Origin: JAEDES01 sp964616405
GTDB taxonomy: Bacteria; Bacillota_I; Bacilli_A; RF39; UBA660
Direction of reading: 5' to 3'
Length of the DNA stretch: 8,727 nt
NCBI GenBank assembly: GCA_964616405.1
Contig: CAZTRE010000045.1
Coordinates: 1 to 8,727, forward strand
Shown: positions 1-6,196 of the stretch, one piece after another
Position numbering within the stretch: the stretch's first letter is position 1
Layout: every line of letters begins with the position of its first letter
The notes under the pieces: model-generated
What the model was told of the DNA's origin: nothing
What the model saw: the letters and a program-made list of their open reading frames with translations, nothing else
Databases searched by the model: none
Position numbers and translations under genes: made by a program

Positions 1-55
1 ACCAGTGACCGCCCGGTTATGAGCCGGATGCTCTAACCAACTGAGCTAAGGGTCC
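1..55 (-). tRNA. tRNA with CAU anticodon, probably tRNA-Ile2 (partial, 3' end outside window)
   Basis: The minus strand begins GGACCCU at 55 and folds as a tRNA. It has a 7-nt 5' acceptor strand, a GCUC/GAGC D stem, a five-pair anticodon stem and the loop CUCAUAA, with the CAU anticodon at 21-19. The T loop and the 3' acceptor strand lie beyond position 1. A CAU anticodon can mean initiator Met, elongator Met or the Ile2 tRNA whose C34 is changed to lysidine by TilS. The start GGACCCUUAGCUCAG and the CUCAUAA loop resemble bacterial tRNA-Ile2 more than elongator Met as I recall them, and the 5' end is not initiator-like. The tRNA call is firm. The Ile2 assignment is probable, because the missing acceptor and T-arm bases would settle it. 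Confidence 0.9.
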
Positions 56-66
56 GCTGCTATTTA

Positions 67-95
67 ATAATAGCACATATTTTTTTTGGTTGCAA
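67..95 (-). promoter_or_regulatory. Promoter of the tRNA gene
   Basis: On the minus strand TTGCAA (95-90) and TATTAT (72-67) are separated by exactly 17 bases, and a TGC precedes the -10 box. Transcription would start near 60, about five bases before the mature tRNA end. The tRNA, or a tRNA cluster beyond the edge, therefore appears to be transcribed independently of the upstream 139-residue gene. Confidence 0.7.
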
Positions 96-102
96 GTAAA
101 AT

Positions 103-134
103 AATAAAAAAATAGAGAATTTTTTCTCTATTTT
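103..134 (-). terminator. Intrinsic terminator after the 139-residue gene
   Basis: Bases 109-119 and 124-134 form an 11-bp perfect inverted repeat (AAAATAGAGAA / TTCTCTATTTT) with a 4-base loop. On the minus strand it runs into a U-rich tail, from the A-rich plus stretch 103-112. The stop codon of the upstream gene (128-130) lies inside the stem. The stem is AT-rich, so termination may be partial. Confidence 0.7.
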
Positions 135-547
135 CCTAACATATTTAATAAATTGATTTTAAACATATCTTTCTCTGGATTTGTTTTAGAAATCATTACT
201 CCCTTATAAGTAGATAACTCAGTTCTATGACCTTCATCTAAAATTCCTTCAGGTGTAATATTTGTAAGTAAGATTATACCTTTTTCAGTATATACAGTAT
301 AATGTAAAATTATTTCACCGTGAACCTTAGCAAACAATTCATCTGTAGGTAATTTTAATTCATAAGAAATGGTTTTATCTTTATCATTCTTACTAACTTC
401 TTTACCTAAGAATGTACCTTTACGTAACTCTGGATAGTAATTAAATGTTAATTTCTTATAAGCTAACATATTGTACTTTCTTACAGATCTTTCTTTTTTT
501 CTAAAATCATTTTCATCTAAGTATTCAAATATATAAGTGTTTTGCAT
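128..547 (-). CDS. Hypothetical protein, 139 residues, soluble
   Basis: I do not recognise the family. The start is the ATG at 547, eight bases after a GGGGG ribosome site. A possible TTG start five codons upstream would bury that site. The protein is charged, with no signal peptide or membrane segment and no cysteine. It alternates hydrophobic and charged residues in a beta-like way (for example residues 75-98, KVHGEIILHYTVYTEKG onward), and a conserved-looking stretch follows at 100-120 (EGILDEGHRTELSTYKGVMI). It ends in a short helix, NLLNMLGK. It is monocistronic, with its own consensus promoter and a terminator overlapping its stop (TAG). That it is a real gene is well supported by those signals. 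Its function is unknown; a small cytoplasmic beta-rich or binding protein is a guess from composition only. Confidence 0.85.
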   Translation of the reverse strand: MQNTYIFEYLDENDFRKKERSVRKYNMLAYKKLTFNYYPELRKGTFLGKEVSKNDKDKTISYELKLPTDELFAKVHGEIILHYTVYTEKGIILLTNITPEGILDEGHRTELSTYKGVMISKTNPEKDMFKINLLNMLGK

Positions 548-555
548 ATATTCAA

Positions 556-560
556 CCCCC
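556..560 (-). promoter_or_regulatory. Ribosome binding site that decides the start at 547
   Basis: GGGGG lies eight bases upstream of ATG 547. The TTG five codons upstream in frame (562-560) overlaps this G run, so it has no ribosome site of its own at a usual distance. Confidence 0.65.
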
Positions 561-583
561 AATAACTATTAATTTTTATTGTC

Positions 584-609
584 TTGAAGTAACCCCTCTT
601 TACCTTCAA
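584..609 (-). promoter_or_regulatory. Stem-loop at the 5' end of the 139-residue gene's mRNA
   Basis: In the minus-strand transcript TTGAAG (609-604) pairs with CTTCAA (589-584). After a one-base bulge TAA pairs with TTA, leaving the loop AGAGGGG. The hairpin begins only a few bases after the predicted transcript start (about 612). It could protect the 5' end, or display a purine-rich loop resembling a ribosome site. No start codon sits at a usable distance from it. The fold is modest and the role is inferred. Confidence 0.35.
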
Positions 610-618
610 AGTACACAT

Positions 619-647
619 ATTATATCATATAATATTATTTTTGTCAA
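619..647 (-). promoter_or_regulatory. Consensus promoter of the 139-residue gene
   Basis: TTGACA (647-642), a 17-base spacer and TATAAT (624-619) are a full match to the housekeeping sigma-factor consensus. A TGA before the -10 box adds the extended -10 element. Transcription should start near 612, giving a leader of about 65 bases that contains a stem-loop. Confidence 0.85.
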
Positions 648-669
648 ATTTTTTCATTGATATACAAAG

Positions 670-696
670 AAAAAATGCCATTTTTAGGCATTTTTT
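670..696 (-). terminator. Intrinsic terminator of the two-gene surface-protein operon
   Basis: AAAAATGCC (671-679) and GGCATTTTT (687-695) form a 9-bp stem with a 7-base loop, followed on the minus strand by TTTTTTCTTT. It lies about 30 bases past the stop codon of the 827-residue gene and separates that operon from the consensus promoter of the next gene. Confidence 0.85.
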
Positions 697-727
697 ACGA
701 TCTTTATTATTATTTTACTGTTCTAGT

Positions 728-3211
728 CTACTTTGTGTAAACTTTAGCAGGAGATACTTCCGGAGCTTGAGTTGCCATCTCTTTGATCATAGCATCTACT
801 AAAGCAGCATTGGAAGCAGCTCTTTGATCAAAGCTTACACCAGTTTGATTAGGATCTGGAAGTGGTGTATTACTATCAACTGCACCAGTACCATCTGGGG
901 TTATACCAGAAACGTTACCGTTTAAATTACCATTACCATCTGAATGATCTCTATCAAAATCTGTACCATGACCTAAATCACCTTCGTTAACTGTTCCACC
1001 ATTGTTGATTTGATCATTGGCACCATTAACTTGATCTTGAAAATCTTGATTATCTTGATTTACTTGGTTATTTAAAGAGCTTCCATTTCTATCAGCTTCA
1101 CTTTGTAATTCTTGGCGCTTTCTTTCAGCATCTGCTTCAGCTTGAGCTTTATTAGCTGCGTTTTCTTGATCAATTTGACTATTTACAGCGGCTTCTGCTC
1201 TACTAACTGCATCTTCACCGGCTTTTTGAACGGCTGTTTTTCTATCTGAAGTAATATGGGTGGTTGTAGTTGAACCATATTTTGTATCGGTATATGTTGA
1301 TGATCTATCAATTTTACCAGTGTTATTTCCATTTTGATCAAATATAAAATGACCATTAACCCATTCTTGGAAGGCTGCTAATTTACTTAAGTCTCTATGA
1401 GCATCATCAATTACATTGTTTTGCTCAATTGCTAACTCAGTCATTTTTGTTTCCATAAATTCTTGATATGTTGGAACTTTTTTATTTACTTCTGCAGTTA
1501 ATGTAATTGTTTCGGCATCTTTGAATGCATCTTCAGCGATATTACATAAACCAATGTCATTAAAGTATGCGGTTGCCTTGCTTGATAATGTATGATCAAT
1601 TGCTAAGTTTTGCCACATTATTTCTGATGCAGCTACCATAGGTGCTACTGCTGCCATATAGTTCTTAACTTTATTTCTACTATCAGCATGCGATAATCCG
1701 ACTTCTCTTTCGTTATTATTTATAGGAAAATCTTTAGCTAATTCTTTATAGAAATTATTTACGGCTTCTACTCTTGCATCGCCTGTGGCTTCTTTACAAT
1801 TATAGAATAAATTTTCGTATTTTTGAACAAATTTTTGCCCTTCGTCTGAATTAATGAAACCTGCTGTATTAACTGGTGTATCTCTATCAGAAATTACATA
1901 GGCTCCCATTAATTGTAATTGAGCATTTTTATATGCATTAGATAATGCTAATGAGTCTACATTTGAACCATTGAACATTAATCTGATTTGTTCTGGAGTA
2001 TAATCATTATATGCTAGGTTTAAAGCAATGACTTCGTCCCAAGTTAAAGCTGCTTTTACATTTTTATCTTTTTCTGTATAATCAGCGGCAAAATCTCTAT
2101 TATACATATCAAGATTTTGTCCTTGTTTTGTCATAATTGCTTTTAAATCTTCATTTTTAGTTTTCTTTAATAATTTATTATAATCTTGATCTTGAACTCC
2201 GTATTCATTACCATCTACTTGTTGCATAGCAGTAATACGATTATTGATAATATTACCAGTTTTACTATTTTTTGCTAATTTATAGCCCCCAATACCTAGT
2301 ATTAGTGCAAGTGATACAAATAAGGCGGTAACTCTTCGACCAATTTTAGAACTTTTTATTTTGTCTAAAGCATTTTTGGCCCATTCTCTAACACTTCTTC
2401 TCTTTTTTCTTAGTTTTCTTGATTTTTTCTTTTTCTTATTTTTCTTTTTGTTTGATATATCATCAACTGTATATGGGTCTGTTCCTGTTGCTTCTACTGG
2501 ATTATTTGTTCCTACTGGTTGTGCTTGATGCATATATGTTGGGTTATATATTGGAGGAATAGGCGCGCTGCCGGTTGGATTAGTTTGTGCATTATAGTTT
2601 GCTGAATATCCCGCAGCTGTTGTTCCTGGCTTTGGTTTAACAACAGGATTAGCATTAGCCCTTTTTTCATTCAATATTCTTTGGACTTCTTCTGCAATTT
2701 GTTTTTCTGTTGCCTCATCTGTACTTGGTGTTGAAGCTGGTTGACGATTTCTATTATTTGTGTTTGCAAAATGATATGAACCATCAACTATACCACCATT
2801 TTTATTTAATGATAGATTACTAGGTTGTTTTGGTTGTAAAGTTTTGCCGTTTGTTTTAACTTTTATTGGATTTTTCATCTCAGTTGGCTCAATGTTTAAC
2901 ATGTTAGCATTAACTGCTTCAGCAACTTCAGCTAAAGTAATTCCTGCTTCTTTTCCTATAAATTCTTTAAATCTTCTTTCGAATTCACTTCCTGAAAGTG
3001 TATAAATTCTTTCATTGTTTAAAATTGAATGGAATTGTTGTTTTGTAAAATTTTCTACATTTGCCATTGCATAAGCTGTCTCAATTCCTTCTTCATAAGT
3101 CGTATTTTCAACGCTTCCATCTTCATAAAATATACATGCTTGTTGCATTGGTTCCTCTCTGGTTGGATCCCAAAACTTATAAAATACTATATTTGCTATT
3201 TTCTTATTCAT
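728..3211 (-). CDS. Large single-pass membrane protein, 827 residues, unknown function
   Basis: I do not recognise a named family. The start ATG has GAGGGGG eight bases upstream. Residues 1-100 look like a small folded cytoplasmic domain, with NIVFYKFWDPTREEPMQQAC then a helical part. Residues 110-250 are a Pro/Asn/Thr-rich linker. A dense basic run at 255-272 (KKKNKKKKKSRKLRKKRR) precedes one membrane segment at about 294-312. By the positive-inside rule the N-terminus is cytoplasmic and about 515 residues lie outside. The outer part is helical at 320-620 with one possible disulfide (C472, C556). It is Ala/Gln/Asp-rich and coiled-coil-like at 660-735, then a disordered Asn/Gly/Asp stretch at 736-790 includes DFDRDHSDGNG, loosely like a calcium loop. 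It is cotranscribed 19 bases after the 459-residue membrane protein. Being a gene is certain; a cell-envelope assembly or adhesion role is inference from topology. Confidence 0.9.
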   Translation of the reverse strand: MNKKIANIVFYKFWDPTREEPMQQACIFYEDGSVENTTYEEGIETAYAMANVENFTKQQFHSILNNERIYTLSGSEFERRFKEFIGKEAGITLAEVAEAVNANMLNIEPTEMKNPIKVKTNGKTLQPKQPSNLSLNKNGGIVDGSYHFANTNNRNRQPASTPSTDEATEKQIAEEVQRILNEKRANANPVVKPKPGTTAAGYSANYNAQTNPTGSAPIPPIYNPTYMHQAQPVGTNNPVEATGTDPYTVDDISNKKKNKKKKKSRKLRKKRRSVREWAKNALDKIKSSKIGRRVTALFVSLALILGIGGYKLAKNSKTGNIINNRITAMQQVDGNEYGVQDQDYNKLLKKTKNEDLKAIMTKQGQNLDMYNRDFAADYTEKDKNVKAALTWDEVIALNLAYNDYTPEQIRLMFNGSNVDSLALSNAYKNAQLQLMGAYVISDRDTPVNTAGFINSDEGQKFVQKYENLFYNCKEATGDARVEAVNNFYKELAKDFPINNNEREVGLSHADSRNKVKNYMAAVAPMVAASEIMWQNLAIDHTLSSKATAYFNDIGLCNIAEDAFKDAETITLTAEVNKKVPTYQEFMETKMTELAIEQNNVIDDAHRDLSKLAAFQEWVNGHFIFDQNGNNTGKIDRSSTYTDTKYGSTTTTHITSDRKTAVQKAGEDAVSRAEAAVNSQIDQENAANKAQAEADAERKRQELQSEADRNGSSLNNQVNQDNQDFQDQVNGANDQINNGGTVNEGDLGHGTDFDRDHSDGNGNLNGNVSGITPDGTGAVDSNTPLPDPNQTGVSFDQRAASNAALVDAMIKEMATQAPEVSPAKVYTK

Positions 3212-3230
3212 ATTATTTTCCCCCTCTTAA

Positions 3231-4610
3231 TTAGTCAACTAATTTTCTTTCTCCAGTATATTTCCATCCATCATTTAAAAGAGTTGTATCTCCATAATAG
3301 CTCCATTTATGTCTTGTCTTTCCTGGATCGGTAACTTTTCTGGTTTTTATGCTTTTATAACATACTGTTCCGTATAAAGGCTCGGTACGTGTTGCGATTT
3401 GTGTTTTTCTTATTGTTCCGTAAATTGGAATTTCTTTTGTAATATATGAACCACACTCTGCACTAACTTCAGTTGATGAGCTAGATGATGTATCTCCAGG
3501 TGTAGCTGTTGTTGAAGGCACACTACTCATTGAACCAGAATATGTGTATTTATCATAAACATGTTTTGGCAATGATTCACAGGTTTCTTCACAATAACTA
3601 TAGTCAGCTCCTACCCATACATATTTTGTTGTTGAAGTAGATCTTGGTGGATTGGAGTATGTAGCTCTACCTTGATAAATCCAATTACCTTTTGAACTGG
3701 CTGTTCCACTTGTTATGTTATTAACAGTTGTATAAATTGTTTTAGTTGCATATGTAGTATTATTAACTATGATATAGTTATATTTTGAACAAGCTTTTTG
3801 TGTATATGAACCTGTTTGTACTATGTCATCATATGTTGTGGTATATTTTTTTTGATATGTACCAATCTTTTCTTTTCTTGAATATAATTGTTGTTTTAAC
3901 AAACAATTTGGATCTGAGTCATTACAATTAATAGCTTGTGTCTGACAGCTTGCTGCTTCCCAACCAGACCATTTTGTCCAAGCTGATAACTCAACTCCTG
4001 TTGTTTTCTCATATTCATAAATATATTTTGGTTCTGTTGGTGGTGTTGTTGGATTTTCTGGTTTATTAGTAGGATCGCTTGGCTTGTCACCTTTAACAAT
4101 AATTTGTGTATTGCGTTTTTCACAAACAGCAGATTCACAATATGCATAGCATCCTATATGAACTAAAATATAATCTTCTTTTTCACTATCTTTCAAGTTA
4201 ACTTTTAAAATGTATTCTTCATCGGCTTTAGTAATTTGAACATAACTTGCGTCAACATCGCACGCTTTATTGTTTTTATCAATTAAGGCAGATATTAGTT
4301 TTTTACCAATCATATCGCTTAATGTCATTTTGTCTGATTGACCAATTTCTTTTGGTAATCTTTCTTCCGTATAATATAAAATGGCTGCTTCTTTCATAGC
4401 GTTTAAATTATCATTAAAGATTTGATTTCCTAAAGCATCAAGTTGATTGTTGTCAATAGAAATTTCGGTATCTAAGTTTTTAACTACTGCAGGTGCGATG
4501 AATTTTGGTAATAACCATGCTAGTAGAAATACAAAGATAATGATCAAAATTAGTTTTAATAGAAAATTTCTAAACGGAAATCCTCTATTTTCATAGTCCT
4601 CTGTATACAT
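3231..4610 (-). CDS. Cysteine-rich single-pass surface protein, 459 residues, unknown function
   Basis: The start is ATG 4610, seven bases after GGGGAG; a GTG seven codons upstream would cover that site. Residues 17-37 form one membrane anchor, and the rest is predicted outside, with no LPXTG motif. Residues 40-170 look like a folded domain with C117, C154, C158 and C163. Residues 175-195 are a Pro/Thr/Asn linker. Residues 211-222 read WTKWSGWEAASC, the spaced-tryptophan pattern of thrombospondin type 1 repeats (WxxWSxW plus Cys). More cysteines follow (229, 236, 274, 340, 344, 386, 417), twelve in all, an even number consistent with disulfides. A Ser/Thr-rich linker lies at 358-380. Then PIYGT (395-399) and PLYGT (411-415) form a short repeat, and the protein ends with WKYTGERKLVD. 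It is the first gene of an operon with the 827-residue membrane protein. A role in surface contact is inferred, not shown. Confidence 0.9.
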   Translation of the reverse strand: MYTEDYENRGFPFRNFLLKLILIIIFVFLLAWLLPKFIAPAVVKNLDTEISIDNNQLDALGNQIFNDNLNAMKEAAILYYTEERLPKEIGQSDKMTLSDMIGKKLISALIDKNNKACDVDASYVQITKADEEYILKVNLKDSEKEDYILVHIGCYAYCESAVCEKRNTQIIVKGDKPSDPTNKPENPTTPPTEPKYIYEYEKTTGVELSAWTKWSGWEAASCQTQAINCNDSDPNCLLKQQLYSRKEKIGTYQKKYTTTYDDIVQTGSYTQKACSKYNYIIVNNTTYATKTIYTTVNNITSGTASSKGNWIYQGRATYSNPPRSTSTTKYVWVGADYSYCEETCESLPKHVYDKYTYSGSMSSVPSTTATPGDTSSSSSTEVSAECGSYITKEIPIYGTIRKTQIATRTEPLYGTVCYKSIKTRKVTDPGKTRHKWSYYGDTTLLNDGWKYTGERKLVD

Positions 4611-4617
4611 GTTTGAA

Positions 4618-4623
4618 CTCCCC
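4618..4623 (-). promoter_or_regulatory. Ribosome binding site that decides the start at 4610
   Basis: GGGGAG (4623-4618), extended upstream as AGGAAGGGGAG, is seven bases from ATG 4610. The in-frame GTG at 4631 lies upstream of this site, only a few bases from the predicted transcript start, so it is an unlikely start. Confidence 0.75.
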
Positions 4624-4643
4624 TTCCTCACATAGTGCTTTAT

Positions 4644-4672
4644 ATGATACCACTAAAATGCCTTTTTGTCAA
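4644..4672 (-). promoter_or_regulatory. Promoter of the two-gene surface-protein operon
   Basis: TTGACA (4672-4667), a 17-base spacer and TATCAT (4649-4644) match the housekeeping consensus at 11 of 12 positions. Transcription should begin near 4637, giving a leader of roughly 27 bases with the ribosome site inside it. Confidence 0.85.
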
Positions 4673-4714
4673 GATATTCTGCTTATATGCATCAGGCTTT
4701 TGTTGGTATAGTAG

Positions 4715-4771
4715 GCATTAAATCAACTCATTAATGCTGATAATTTAATGTATCTTAACTATATTATAACA
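4715..4771 (-). promoter_or_regulatory. Possible second upstream promoter with a leader hairpin
   Basis: TGT-TATAAT (4771-4763) is an extended -10 element with no recognisable -35. Downstream of it on the minus strand, GCATTAA (4721-4715) and TTAATGC (4737-4731) form a 7-bp stem with a 9-base loop. The hairpin has no U tail, so it is not a terminator. Transcription from here would give the surface operon a second, longer leader of about 145 bases, or a small RNA. The signal is weak in such AT-rich DNA. Confidence 0.25.
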
Positions 4772-4800
4772 TGGGCTTACTATAATTAATAGAAATTTCC

Positions 4801-4833
4801 AAAAAAATAGTACTATTTAAAAGTACTATTTTT
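4801..4833 (-). terminator. Intrinsic terminator of the kinase-Smr operon
   Basis: AAAAATAGTACT (4803-4814) and AGTACTATTTTT (4822-4833) form a perfect 12-bp stem with a 7-base loop, and U residues continue to 4801 on the minus strand. The Smr stop codon (4815-4813, TAG) lies at the loop edge, so gene end and terminator coincide. Confidence 0.8.
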
Positions 4834-5076
4834 CTTTATAGTTACAATGGTTGTACCGATATTAAAGCAATCAAGTTTATATTCTTCAACTAGCTTATTT
4901 CGTTTTAGTGTCTCATGGGTTGTTTTTCTAATAATACCGGTACCAATTCCATGTATAATTATTACAATTTTATTTCCAATTTTATAATTATCATCAATAA
5001 ATTCATTTATTAATATCGCTGCATAATCCCGATCGCAGCCATGTAAATCAAGTTGAGGTACATTACTATATAACAT
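4813..5076 (-). CDS. Stand-alone Smr-domain protein, 87 residues
   Basis: This is a minimal Smr domain, the fold found at the C-terminus of MutS2 and in SmrA/SmrB. Residues 9-13 are LDLHG and residues 42-47 are HGIGTG within IIIHGIGTGIIRKTTHETL; these are the two hallmark motifs of the family. The domain fills nearly the whole chain, and there is no MutS2 ATPase or extra N-terminal domain. Smr domains are known nicking or RNA-cleaving nucleases; SmrB and MutS2 act on collided ribosomes. Whether this short form cleaves nucleic acid is not visible here. The start at 5076 is chosen because AAGGAAG lies six bases upstream; an ATG at 5094 is in frame but lacks a good site. It overlaps the kinase gene's end by 11 bases, which suggests translational coupling. 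The family call is firm; the substrate is unknown. Confidence 0.9.
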   Translation of the reverse strand: MLYSNVPQLDLHGCDRDYAAILINEFIDDNYKIGNKIVIIIHGIGTGIIRKTTHETLKRNKLVEEYKLDCFNIGTTIVTIKKNSTFK

Positions 5077-5989
5077 CGGTTTCTTCCTTATCATAATCTA
5101 GGACTTCTTGAAGTGTTGGAATCGAGAATCTTGAACCAAGTCTAGTTACTGAGATTCCAGCAGCAATAGAGGCATAGCGAATGGCTTTTTCCAGTGAATA
5201 TTCGTTTCCTATAAAATATGTAAAAGCTCCGTGAAATATATCCCCTGCTCCGGTTGTATCTAATGCTTTTACCTTGATACTTGGTATTTGTTTATATTTT
5301 CCATCTATTTCAGTAAAGCTTCCGTGAGATTCCAAAGTGATTATAACATTCGTATTAAAATATTTTTTTATTTTTTCATAGCAATCAATGACAGTTCTCA
5401 TATCATTGCAGTTTATTTTTATTCCTGCAAATTCTTCAGCAAAATCCTTTGAACATATTAAATAATTAACAAGTTTACCTAATAGTTTAGTATCTTTATT
5501 TAGGCGTCCAGCATCTAAGACACTAATGGTTTCTTTTTCGTCATTATCCACTAATACTTTCAAGGCTGTCTCTGGATGTTCTCCATCCAACAAAATGACA
5601 TCTGCGTCAATTGTGAAATCTTGTTCTAATTGTCTAATCGGAGCTCCTTTAGAAGTAAGAATAGTTCTAGAACCATTACTCATATTGGCAATAATATAAC
5701 TGCTTGATGTTTGATGTTCTTTTTTTATTTCTAAATATTTAGTATTAGCTCCAATATTTTTAAAATCTTCATAAACTAAATGGCCATAATGATCATCACC
5801 GACAATGGATAAAAGTGAAGTCTTCTCACCCCATTTAGCTAGGAGATAGGCCCCGTTTGAAGCTGGCCCTCCACCACATTCTACATGTTTATCTAGATGA
5901 TATTTAATATTTTCTTCGGGATATTCATTTACTGGTAATGTGATATCATAGGTGGAATGTCCTACACAAACAAAATTTTTTCTTTTCAT
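5066..5989 (-). CDS. PfkB-family carbohydrate kinase (ribokinase-like), 307 residues
   Basis: This is a cytoplasmic ATP-dependent sugar kinase of the PfkB/ribokinase family at the usual length of about 300. Residues 39-47 (GGGPASNGA) form the sugar-binding glycine motif, residues 64-69 (GDDHYG) follow as usual, and residues 244-256 (DTTGAGDIFHGAF) are the second PfkB signature, with D250 as the expected catalytic base and the glycines as anion hole. Residues 94-112 (TSSSYIIANMSNGSRTILT) form the common substrate-lid region. The order of motifs resembles ribokinase and the sulfofructose or deoxygluconate kinase types, but the sugar cannot be named from this. AGGGTG lies seven bases before ATG 5989. 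The gene is first in a two-gene operon with the Smr protein, with no transporter or other sugar gene nearby to suggest a substrate. The family is certain; the substrate is not. Confidence 0.95.
   Translation of the reverse strand: MKRKNFVCVGHSTYDITLPVNEYPEENIKYHLDKHVECGGGPASNGAYLLAKWGEKTSLLSIVGDDHYGHLVYEDFKNIGANTKYLEIKKEHQTSSSYIIANMSNGSRTILTSKGAPIRQLEQDFTIDADVILLDGEHPETALKVLVDNDEKETISVLDAGRLNKDTKLLGKLVNYLICSKDFAEEFAGIKINCNDMRTVIDCYEKIKKYFNTNVIITLESHGSFTEIDGKYKQIPSIKVKALDTTGAGDIFHGAFTYFIGNEYSLEKAIRYASIAAGISVTRLGSRFSIPTLQEVLDYDKEETDVI
5083..5089 (-). promoter_or_regulatory. Ribosome binding site inside the kinase gene that decides the Smr start
   Basis: AAGGAAG (5089-5083) sits six bases before ATG 5076 and lies within the last codons of the sugar kinase gene. 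A ribosome finishing the kinase would pass directly over this site, consistent with coupled translation. Confidence 0.65.
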
Positions 5990-6016
5990 AAAAATTCACC
6001 CTCTTATTCTTATTAC

Positions 6017-6025
6017 ATTATATCA
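6017..6025 (-). promoter_or_regulatory. Extended -10 promoter of the kinase-Smr operon
   Basis: TGA-TATAAT (6025-6017) is a perfect -10 box with the extended TG element; no good -35 lies 16-18 bases upstream. Transcription would start near 6010, about 20 bases before the start codon. The T run of the preceding terminator abuts it directly. Confidence 0.65.
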
Positions 6026-6061
6026 AAAAAAGATAATTGATACTAGTCATTATCTTTTATT
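6025..6061 (-). terminator. Hairpin terminator between the YkgJ-type gene and the kinase operon
   Basis: AAAAGATAA (6028-6036) pairs with TTATCTTTT (6050-6058), and after a one-base bulge TGA pairs with TCA around the loop TACTAG. U runs follow on both strands, so it could act in both directions. On the minus strand it lies about 140 bases after the stop of the upstream gene and would insulate the kinase promoter. Confidence 0.65.
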
Positions 6062-6079
6062 TTTTTAAATATAAAGATT

Positions 6080-6102
6080 CAAGCAATTAATAAGAATATA
6101 TA
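6080..6102 (+). repeat. Left arm of an inverted repeat flanking the YkgJ-type gene
   Basis: The plus strand carries CAAGCAATTAA (6080-6090), overlapping and followed by AATAAGAATATATA (6089-6102). Both blocks recur in the same order on the opposite strand at 7126-7087, on the other side of the gene at 6197-7072. Outward of both arms an AAATA-x-AAAG-like stretch is also similar. Confidence 0.5.
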
Positions 6103-6196
6103 TCATAGAATTATTAATCAAAAATATTTATTTTTGATCTTTTGAAGAATATAAATTAGTAGGCTAACTGATAGCTTAGCAACAATTTAGATATTT

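Noticed and set aside
1..55. Elongator or initiator tRNA-Met
   Set aside because: The CAU anticodon alone allows it, but the 5' acceptor sequence and CUCAUAA loop are closer to lysidine-type tRNA-Ile2. It cannot be fully excluded because the 3' part is missing.
548..562. TTG start for the 139-residue protein, five codons earlier
   Set aside because: It would place the GGGGG ribosome site inside the coding region and leaves no site of its own. ATG 547 is better spaced.
957..968. DFDRDHSDGNG in the 827-residue protein (around residue 751) as an EF-hand or dockerin calcium loop
   Set aside because: The Asp spacing only loosely fits, it is a single copy in a disordered Asn/Gly/Asp stretch, and no flanking helices are evident.
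3029..3334. Plus-strand open frame of 101 codons
   Set aside because: It lies antisense over the end of the 459-residue gene and the start of the 827-residue gene. Its product is an implausible Ile/Phe/Cys/His-rich chain typical of antisense translation of AT-rich coding DNA, and it has no ribosome site.
3896..4147. Minus-strand open frame of 83 codons in another frame
   Set aside because: It lies wholly inside the 459-residue gene. Its Gln/His-rich content mirrors the Pro/Thr linker codons of the real frame.
4611..4631. GTG start for the surface protein, seven codons earlier
   Set aside because: The codons between GTG and ATG 4610 are the ribosome site itself (AGGAAGGGGAG), and the GTG is too close to the predicted transcript start.
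5077..5094. ATG 5094 as start of the Smr protein
   Set aside because: It lacks a good ribosome site, while ATG 5076 has AAGGAAG at six bases and begins just before the conserved LDLHG motif. It remains possible.
6117..6138. ATCAAAAA/TTTTTGAT hairpin after the YkgJ-type gene as its terminator
   Set aside because: The stem is only 8 bp of mostly A-T pairs and no U run follows on the minus strand. The hairpin at 6028-6058 is the better terminator.
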